Source: Leadbetterella sp964423865 (GTDB lineage: Bacteria; Bacteroidota; Bacteroidia; Cytophagales; Spirosomataceae). Taken from it: a stretch of 44,448 bases of DNA. The stretch is taken from contig CAYRGN010000028.1 of the NCBI GenBank assembly GCA_964423865.1, forward strand, positions 1 to 44,448, read 5' to 3'. Positions 33,831 through 38,992 of this stretch are shown here, one piece after another; within the stretch, counting starts at the first letter, position 1; every line of letters begins with the position of its first letter. The notes beneath the pieces were generated by a model, which was not told where the DNA came from, did not search any database, and saw only the letters and a program-made list of their open reading frames with translations. The translations under genes were made by a program, and so were the position numbers.

Positions 33831-33858
33831 ATTCACGTATGTAAAATTATCCGTGAAT
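33831..33858. promoter_or_regulatory. Inverted repeat upstream of the LysR gene
   Basis: Perfect 7-bp arms ATTCACG (33831-33837) and CGTGAAT (33852-33858), with a 14-base AT-rich spacer, lie 31-58 bases upstream of the LysR ATG. Spaced inverted repeats in this position are usual for LysR autoregulation. A second AT-rich pair (AATATT at 33857 and 33878) overlaps its edge. Confidence 0.5.
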
Positions 33859-33908
33859 ATTGGCTATTTCAAGAAAAATATTGATAATTTCACCTGCCTG
33901 ATAGGCCA

Positions 33909-34928
33909 TTATCTTAACGATTCCCGAAGGGTGATGTGAAACGGATTTTCAATCTGCCGCCGGGAGTTGTCCAGCACCAGCTCCGCCGCTTTTTTCCCCA
34001 TGGCGGCAAAATCCGTTGACACCGTGGTGAGTCCGTTGACAATATACTTTTTGGCTTTGGTCTCGTTATAGGAGATAATGCCAATATCCTGTCCCACCCG
34101 TAGTCCTTTGTATTCTATTCTTTCCAGAAGTTCGAACAGGTCATCTTCCATGAGGTTGATAAATACATCGCCCGGGGTTACTTTTTCCTGTTTGATATCG
34201 GGTACCACCTTGTGTTCGAACACGAAACTCTCGCAAAAGGAAACGAAACCGTCAATGATCTCTTTCGGATAGTAACTGTTTTCCGGAAAAACCAGCTTCA
34301 GCACCTGGAACTTCTGGAGGGCATCCAGCATCTGGAAGAGCGCCTGGTAAATATCCCGGGCAAAGTTCTCGTACACCGCGCCATAGCTCCCCGTGATTTC
34401 GGGCAATATCTTGTCGAGCAGAATCAACTGCTGGCGCGGAATCTTATCGATGGCCTGGATTGCCGCCTTCTCCCCGTCAATAAAATGGGGGATGATGACA
34501 TAGTGGGTGTATCTGCTCTCCCCCTTGCTTTCCAGTATCCGGCAAAACATACGGGCATCATTGTGATAGATATAAAAGTCTACCGAAGCTTTTTCACCCA
34601 ACTCTTCGGTAAAAGCGTCATAAATAATCTTCTTATGCGCGCTCAGCTTATTAAACATCAGGAAAATCCGGTAATCCTGCTGAATATGCACCGATTTTAC
34701 GAAGTATCCTTTCCCCTGGTAAGACTCCAGAACGCCCATTTTCCGAAGTTCCTTATAGCTTTTTTCGACCGTCAGCCTGGAAATATCGGTATGAAAACTC
34801 AGCTCATTAATCGAAGGCATGAGATCACCCTGCACCAGTCGACCGGCTTTTACCGACTGGATGACGGCGTCCATCAGTTGCCTGTATTTGGGCGTAGCAG
34901 AAAACTCATCAATTGAAAAATGCTCCAT
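33909..34928 (-). CDS. GntR-family regulator with sugar-binding-type C-terminal domain
   Basis: A 339-residue protein. Residues about 8-78 form a GntR winged helix (YRQLMDAVIQSVKAGRL, MPSINELSFHTDISRLTVEKSYKELRKMGVL, YQGKGYFV). From about 90 to 335 it resembles a periplasmic-binding-protein/LacI sensor domain (IFLMFNKLSAHKKIIYDAFTEEL, VIIPHF, DIGIISYNETKAKKYIVNGLTTVSTDFAAMGKKAAELVL). This domain pair is common in Bacteroidota sugar regulators. Its neighbours make L-rhamnose (or a catabolite) the best ligand guess. Its promoter is back-to-back with that of phnA and predicts an almost leaderless mRNA. The operator-like TACCG-GG-CGGTA in that promoter suggests autorepression. Confidence 0.88.
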   Translation of the reverse strand: MEHFSIDEFSATPKYRQLMDAVIQSVKAGRLVQGDLMPSINELSFHTDISRLTVEKSYKELRKMGVLESYQGKGYFVKSVHIQQDYRIFLMFNKLSAHKKIIYDAFTEELGEKASVDFYIYHNDARMFCRILESKGESRYTHYVIIPHFIDGEKAAIQAIDKIPRQQLILLDKILPEITGSYGAVYENFARDIYQALFQMLDALQKFQVLKLVFPENSYYPKEIIDGFVSFCESFVFEHKVVPDIKQEKVTPGDVFINLMEDDLFELLERIEYKGLRVGQDIGIISYNETKAKKYIVNGLTTVSTDFAAMGKKAAELVLDNSRRQIENPFHITLRESLR

Positions 34929-34934
34929 TGCTTA

Positions 34935-34963
34935 CAAATATACGCGTTACCGGGCGGTACAAA
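34935..34963 (-). promoter_or_regulatory. GntR promoter with operator-like palindrome
   Basis: On the minus strand TTTG (complement of 34960-34963), 17 bases, then TATATTTG (complement of 34935-34942): a full match to the Bacteroidota consensus. The -7 element ends seven bases from the ATG at 34928, so transcription should begin at or within a few bases of the start codon. TACCG-GG-CGGTA (34948-34959) fills the spacer and is well placed for repression. Confidence 0.72.
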
Positions 34964-34994
34964 TTGCCCTCCCGTCTTTATTTTCGTACCTTTG
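34964..34994 (+). promoter_or_regulatory. phnA-type gene promoter, back-to-back with the GntR promoter
   Basis: TTG (34964-34966) and TACCTTTG (34987-34994) are separated by 20 bases. The two divergent -33 elements together form CAAATTG at 34960-34966, so the promoters touch. The predicted start is near 35001, giving a ~14-base leader to the ATG at 35015. Confidence 0.7.
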
Positions 34995-35014
34995 TACTTT
35001 TAAAGTAAGAACCT

Positions 35015-35356
35015 ATGTCAGAATTTCCTCCCTGTCCGAAATGTGCTTCGGAATACGTATATCCTTCCGATAGCCTCCTGATCTGCCCCGAATGTTTTCA
35101 CGAATGGAACCCCGAAGAAGAGCCCGCTGAAACAGACGGCGCCTTAAAAGTGCTGGATGCTAATGGGAACGAGCTGAAAGACGGAGACTCGGTGGTGATC
35201 ATCAAAGACCTGCCCGTAAAAGGCGCACCCAAACCCATCAAGGCCGGCACCAAGGTGAAGAATATCCGACTAACCGACGGCGACCACAATATCGACTGCA
35301 AGGTAGACGGCTTCGGGGCGATGGGGTTGAAATCCGAATTCGTAAGAAAAGCTTAA
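35015..35356 (+). CDS. yjdM: PhnA/YjdM-family zinc-ribbon protein
   Basis: A 113-residue protein. An N-terminal zinc ribbon has two CxxC pairs (Cys7/Cys10 and Cys24/Cys27: PPCPKCASEYVYP ... LICPECFHEW). It is followed by the PhnA domain (KVLDANGNELKDGDSVVIIK, LPVKGAPKPIKAGTKVKNIRL, IDCKVDGFGAMGLKSEFVRKA). The family was historically named PhnA (alkylphosphonate uptake), but it is not the phosphonoacetate hydrolase of the same name and its role is unclear. It is the only plus-strand gene between the two halves of the PUL, has its own promoter, and looks like an unrelated housekeeping-type insertion in the cluster. Confidence 0.92.
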   Translation: MSEFPPCPKCASEYVYPSDSLLICPECFHEWNPEEEPAETDGALKVLDANGNELKDGDSVVIIKDLPVKGAPKPIKAGTKVKNIRLTDGDHNIDCKVDGFGAMGLKSEFVRKA

Positions 35357-35477
35357 AATGCCCCAAAACAGGCAAACTGCCACGTTATTTTCGGAATGAT
35401 CCTTCAGTCACATACTTTTAGTATGCTCCTTCAGTATCCTCCTCAATGCCTTGTATTTTACCTGTTTTGGGACATTT
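35357..35477. terminator. Inverted-repeat element between convergent genes, possible bidirectional terminator
   Basis: Outer arms AAATGCCCCAAAACAGG (35357-35373) and CCTGTTTTGGGACATTT (35461-35477) pair with one mismatch. The 87-base interior holds a perfect small hairpin CATACT-TTT-AGTATG and two CTCCTTCAGTAT/ATCCTTCAGTCA words. It fills the space between yjdM (+) and the GH43 lipoprotein gene (-). It may terminate both, but the long loop and short T-runs are unusual for that, and a small mobile or structured element is an alternative. Confidence 0.55.
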
Positions 35478-35490
35478 GATCTTCCTCTGT

Positions 35491-36411
35491 CTACTTCAGA
35501 TTATCAAATGTTTTGCGGGAAACTTTGAAGGCCGTTCCGTGCCGTATGCCTTTGGGAAAAGAGACCTGATCGGAAACATCTTCCCAGTTCTGAAGATCCG
35601 CGGAACGAACAGCCCCGTATTTTTTGTCGGTGTATTTATCAAAATAGACATACACCGAGTCGCCCACCTGTAGCGGTGCCGGACCCTCTGCCCAGTAATT
35701 CCCGGTAATGGGTGCGGAAACTTCAGTAGGAAAATCAAAAGGCTTCCCGTTCACCGTAATGCGTATGTTCTTTTCCGGCGGATTGGAATTTTCATTTTTC
35801 AGGAACATATAGTATTGCCCGCCCTTTTCCAGAATGGCGCAGTCAATCACCGAAAAGCCCGGCTCAAAATACAGTTGAGTTTCGCTGAACGTCTTAAAAT
35901 CACGGGTGGTCACATAGTACATGCGGTGATTCAGGCCCTTTTCACTTTCGGAGGTAGGCACTTCAGGAAACGCCCCGGGAACGGTAGAGGCCCAGAAAAT
36001 GTAAAAGGTCTTGTCTTTCTTATCGTAGAAAAGTTCTGGAGCCCAGGCATTTTTTGTGCCTTCAAACTTCTCCATGACGGGTATATTTTGCTGCACCGAC
36101 CAGTTTTTCAGATCGGTGGAGGAAGCATAGCCAATGCCCTGATCCCACCAGCCGGTGGTCCAGACCATGTGGAAAATTCCTTCTTCATCCTGTACAATGC
36201 TGGGGTCACGCATGAGCTTGTCTTTGCCTATTTCGGGTTTCAAATAAACGGAATCATTGCCCAATGCCTGCCACGTTTTCCCGTCTTCGCTGTAGGCCAG
36301 GTGCAGGCCGTCTCCATTGCCGTTGAAGTAGGAGAAGAGGTAAACGGGGGTTTCCGGACTGGAGCAGGATACCACCCCCATGAACGCAAGCAAAACAAAC
36401 AGTAATTTCAT
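35491..36411 (-). CDS. GH43-like five-bladed beta-propeller lipoprotein
   Basis: A 306-residue protein with a lipoprotein signal ending GVVSC (Cys16). It has the GH43 propeller pattern with candidate catalytic residues: RDPSIV (Asp69, general base), AWAPELFYD, FSVIDCAIL (Asp190, pKa modulator) and WAEGPAPL (general acid Glu). It is short and single-domain, without the C-terminal sandwich of many GH43s. Likely an arabinosidase/galactosidase-type side-chain enzyme attached to a membrane. It faces yjdM and lies alone on the minus strand between the AT-rich Abi island and the regulator genes. Precise subfamily is not recognised. Confidence 0.78.
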   Translation of the reverse strand: MKLLFVLLAFMGVVSCSSPETPVYLFSYFNGNGDGLHLAYSEDGKTWQALGNDSVYLKPEIGKDKLMRDPSIVQDEEGIFHMVWTTGWWDQGIGYASSTDLKNWSVQQNIPVMEKFEGTKNAWAPELFYDKKDKTFYIFWASTVPGAFPEVPTSESEKGLNHRMYYVTTRDFKTFSETQLYFEPGFSVIDCAILEKGGQYYMFLKNENSNPPEKNIRITVNGKPFDFPTEVSAPITGNYWAEGPAPLQVGDSVYVYFDKYTDKKYGAVRSADLQNWEDVSDQVSFPKGIRHGTAFKVSRKTFDNLK

Positions 36412-36487
36412 TGTATTTTCAATATTTCAGGACAAATCTAACTAATCGTGGCATTTTCCATAACCCTCCCTACACATTTTCTGCATT

Positions 36488-37168
36488 CTAAATATTTATA
36501 ATTTGGGTAATTTTAGATTGAATACTATCTATTCTTTTGAAGAAAGGAACAAGGCCAGGATCTATCCATCCCACTAAATCATAAATCTTTGTTCTCACAT
36601 CTAAAGCATGTGAGCAGTCAATATTATACCCAATGAAACATAATGGTTCACAATGGTTTACTCTATTCCTAAAATTCTTAATTTCATCTAACTTGTTGTA
36701 GATACCTGCTCGGTTTTCAGTTAATGGTTTGTAAGGAAAGATATGAATTGGCTGCCCACCTACTAATGAATAATGATGTGAAAGGAAAAAAGCCAGCCAA
36801 AATCCAAATGTCTGATCGGATATAATTCTTTCACTTGTTATTGGAATCCCTCTTCGAGCTAATTTTATCTCCGTTTTCTGTATACTCGTCTTCAGAAAGT
36901 AGTTAGAACTCCGCAATGAACTATTTCTCATGAAACCTGTTTTCTGGGTAATAATCCAATCCGGGTCAGTAAAATGTGACGACAATATGAGATTAATACT
37001 ATTTCGTAAAACAACCTCAAATTGATTCAAAATTGGATGAAATGACTGTGCTAAGCGAATATTAGCGGTGTAAAGTCTTTCAGCTCTGCTATTATTATTC
37101 CCTGTAGCTGTTAAATACCTGTTATATCTGGGTCCGGATAAATATTTATTCCTTAATTCTGCTCTCAT
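36488..37168 (-). CDS. Abi-like HEPN-domain protein (putative abortive-infection toxin)
   Basis: A 226-residue protein of the Abi family. The N-terminal half matches the 'Abi-like' pattern RYNRYLTATGNNNSRAERLY and SFHPILNQFEVVLRNSINLIL. The C-terminal half has the HEPN signature FRNRVNHCEPL, in which Arg167, Asn168 and His172 form the R-N-x3-H ribonuclease motif. HEPN Abi proteins are RNA-cutting toxins in phage defence or toxin-antitoxin systems. The gene is much more AT-rich than its neighbours and interrupts the PUL, so it was probably acquired. Immediately upstream and divergent is a promoter-hairpin-terminator unit (37171-37291) that would make a small RNA; it could be the antitoxin or regulator. 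No promoter of the usual consensus was found for the gene itself. The exact Abi subfamily is uncertain. Confidence 0.82.
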   Translation of the reverse strand: MRAELRNKYLSGPRYNRYLTATGNNNSRAERLYTANIRLAQSFHPILNQFEVVLRNSINLILSSHFTDPDWIITQKTGFMRNSSLRSSNYFLKTSIQKTEIKLARRGIPITSERIISDQTFGFWLAFFLSHHYSLVGGQPIHIFPYKPLTENRAGIYNKLDEIKNFRNRVNHCEPLCFIGYNIDCSHALDVRTKIYDLVGWIDPGLVPFFKRIDSIQSKITQIINI

Positions 37169-37170
37169 TA

Positions 37171-37202
37171 TTTGGTTATGTTGGATATTTTTTTTAAATT
37201 TG
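37171..37202 (+). promoter_or_regulatory. Strong consensus promoter of a predicted small RNA
   Basis: TTTG (37171-37174), 20 bases, TAAATTTG (37195-37202): a full match to TTTG-N17-23-TAnnTTTG. It begins three bases upstream of the divergent Abi-like gene's ATG. No open reading frame follows on the plus strand before the terminator at 37264-37291. Confidence 0.68.
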
Positions 37203-37208
37203 TACTAT

Positions 37209-37291
37209 ATAGACTTGATAAAGCCTCTTTCTTTTGTGGAAACGTAATCAAGTAAAGGATTTTAGGGAACTGTTACAGGTTCCCTTTTTTT
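37209..37291 (+). ncRNA. Predicted ~83-nt structured small RNA next to the Abi-like HEPN gene
   Basis: The unit lies between a consensus promoter and an intrinsic terminator. The predicted RNA has two hairpins. In the first, ACTTGAT (37213-37219) pairs perfectly with ATCAAGT (37247-37253) around a 27-base interior that can form a further short stem (CCTC/GTGG with one mismatch) and a U-rich loop. The second is the terminator. There is no start codon with a useful frame. I do not recognise a known RNA family. Position (back-to-back with a HEPN toxin-like gene, both AT-rich) suggests a functional pair. The start is inferred from promoter spacing. Confidence 0.6.
37264..37291 (+). terminator. 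Intrinsic terminator of the predicted small RNA
   Basis: AGGGAAC (37264-37270) and GTTCCCT (37279-37285) pair around CTG-TTA-CAG-type inner bases, followed by seven T (37285-37291). This is the best intrinsic terminator in the window, and no protein gene on this strand needs it. The rest of the gap to 37490 shows no gene; a small TTCC-G-GGAA palindrome occurs near 37354. Confidence 0.8.
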
Positions 37292-37490
37292 GTAGACCTA
37301 TTTGTTCCATAAATGAAAATCTTGGTGTAGTTAGCCCTCAAATATACACATTTCCGGGAATATGTAAGACTTCACTATATTTTCTGTTATCCGCCTCTAA
37401 ATAACCAATTATGTCAAACCTTAGTTATACTTTCGAATAAGGATTCCCCCTGAATGATTCGCTTTGCATTTTTTATGGCATTTTACTCCA

Positions 37491-38888
37491 TCAACCCTTG
37501 TCAGATAACTCTCCGTAGCTTACATTCTTTTCTTTTACATTTTCTGCATTCACCACCTTCTTGATGAATTTATTCACTTTCGCCACTTTCACATTCCGGA
37601 TACTGACGTTTTTCACCGGAAGCCGTGCATCGCCCTTGATCTCGTAAATGGCATCGGCCGATTCGCAAGTCACATTTTTAAGTGAGATGTTTTCAATCCG
37701 CGAAATCCGCTCTTCCAGGGTAGGTACCAGGTCACGCCATTGGTAAAGCACGTCGGTGTCGATCTCAAAGACGCGCATGGTGGTGCCTGACTGTACATTT
37801 TCCATGTAAATGTTTTCGACGAAACCGCCCCGGCGATGGTTGGTTTTTATAAAGAAGAAACGGTGAACCGACTTCGGAGCAGTGCAGTTGTGCATGTAAA
37901 TGTTACGCACTCCGCCCGACATCTCACTGCCTATACCCAGCATGGTATGGCCTTCCAGGATGGTGCAGTTCCGGATCACGATATTTTCACAGGGAGCGTT
38001 CAGTCGCCACGCATCCTGGTTCCGCCCGGCTTTGATCACTACTGCGTCATCGCCCTGGTCAAAGGTGCAATTTTCCACCAGGAAATTTCGGCTCATTTCC
38101 AGGTCTATGCCGTCGTTGTTATGGCCGTGGGCCTTCACATCGAGGTTCCGCACCACGCCACCGTCGCACAGATAAAGATGGATGGTCCAGAAGGGACTCT
38201 CCCGGATCACGAAGCCGTCGAGCAACACATTTTTACACCGGTTAAAATGGATGAGGTGCGGGCGGAGGTGATTCTCCCCTTCCGCCATCCGCCGCTGCTG
38301 CACAGGTACATGAGTGGAGGCCATCATGTACAGGTTTTTCAGGGCATCCATGTGGGCTTTTGGGCGCCCAAACCAGGTTTTCCAGAGCTCCATCTCCGGC
38401 TGTAACGTACCTTTCCCGGTAATGGCGATATTCTCACATTCAAAAGCGTATACCAGGGGCGAGTAATTATAGCACTCCATCCCTTCCCAGGAGGTCATCA
38501 CCGCCGGCAGGTAGTCTTCCGGATTGTCTGAAAACTTAAGCACTGCCCCTTCTTGCAGGTGAAGATTGACATTACTCTTAAAGTGTATGGGACCGGTGAA
38601 CCATATTCCCTTTGGTACCACCACACGCCCGCCTCCGGCCTGGTGACAGGAGGCAATAGCTGCGGCAAGAGCCCGGGTATTACTGGTTTTTCCGTCATTT
38701 ACTGCCCCGAAATCCGTGATAAGAAAGTCCTTTTCAGGAAACAAAAATACCTTTATCGGTGCCATTTTGAAAGGGGCTTTTACTTTGATTGTTTCGTATT
38801 GCTGGGCGGATACCCGGAGGCCCAACAGGAAAAATACTGCGACGACCGGAACTGTTTTGGATAATTTTTTTAACAATACGTGACTCAT
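37491..38888 (-). CDS. Exported GH28 polygalacturonase-family enzyme
   Basis: A 465-residue right-handed beta-helix protein. A signal peptide (KTVPVVAVFFLLGLRVSAQ) precedes the entry motif FLITDFGAVNDGKTSNTRAL (about 55-74) and VVVPKGIWFTGPIHFKSNVNLHL. The catalytic block has the GH28 motifs NNDGIDLE (N-x-D), FDQGDDAVVIKAG (D-D), GHTMLGIGSEMSGG (G-H-x-G region) and FFIKTNHRRGG (the R/F-I-K motif). It should cleave alpha-galacturonic acid linkages in homogalacturonan or the RG-I backbone, probably in the periplasm. GH106 follows upstream on the same strand (gap 104 bases), as expected for alternating removal of GalA and rhamnose. Confidence 0.92.
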   Translation of the reverse strand: MSHVLLKKLSKTVPVVAVFFLLGLRVSAQQYETIKVKAPFKMAPIKVFLFPEKDFLITDFGAVNDGKTSNTRALAAAIASCHQAGGGRVVVPKGIWFTGPIHFKSNVNLHLQEGAVLKFSDNPEDYLPAVMTSWEGMECYNYSPLVYAFECENIAITGKGTLQPEMELWKTWFGRPKAHMDALKNLYMMASTHVPVQQRRMAEGENHLRPHLIHFNRCKNVLLDGFVIRESPFWTIHLYLCDGGVVRNLDVKAHGHNNDGIDLEMSRNFLVENCTFDQGDDAVVIKAGRNQDAWRLNAPCENIVIRNCTILEGHTMLGIGSEMSGGVRNIYMHNCTAPKSVHRFFFIKTNHRRGGFVENIYMENVQSGTTMRVFEIDTDVLYQWRDLVPTLEERISRIENISLKNVTCESADAIYEIKGDARLPVKNVSIRNVKVAKVNKFIKKVVNAENVKEKNVSYGELSDKG

Positions 38889-38992
38889 CTTTTTACAATT
38901 TTGGTTCTGTATAAATTATTTGTGGATGTAGGGTTTCAAACTGGTAACTCATTTGAGTGTCAACGATTAAAAACTTTGTCGCGCCTGTTTTT

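Noticed and set aside
36488..37168. Abi-like gene as a PUL component
   Set aside because: HEPN motif, low GC and lack of signal peptide do not fit glycan use; it is better read as an inserted defence or toxin gene.
37209..37291. Riboswitch or 5' leader rather than a free small RNA
   Set aside because: No plus-strand gene follows the terminator; the next gene is on the opposite strand, so there is nothing to control in cis downstream.
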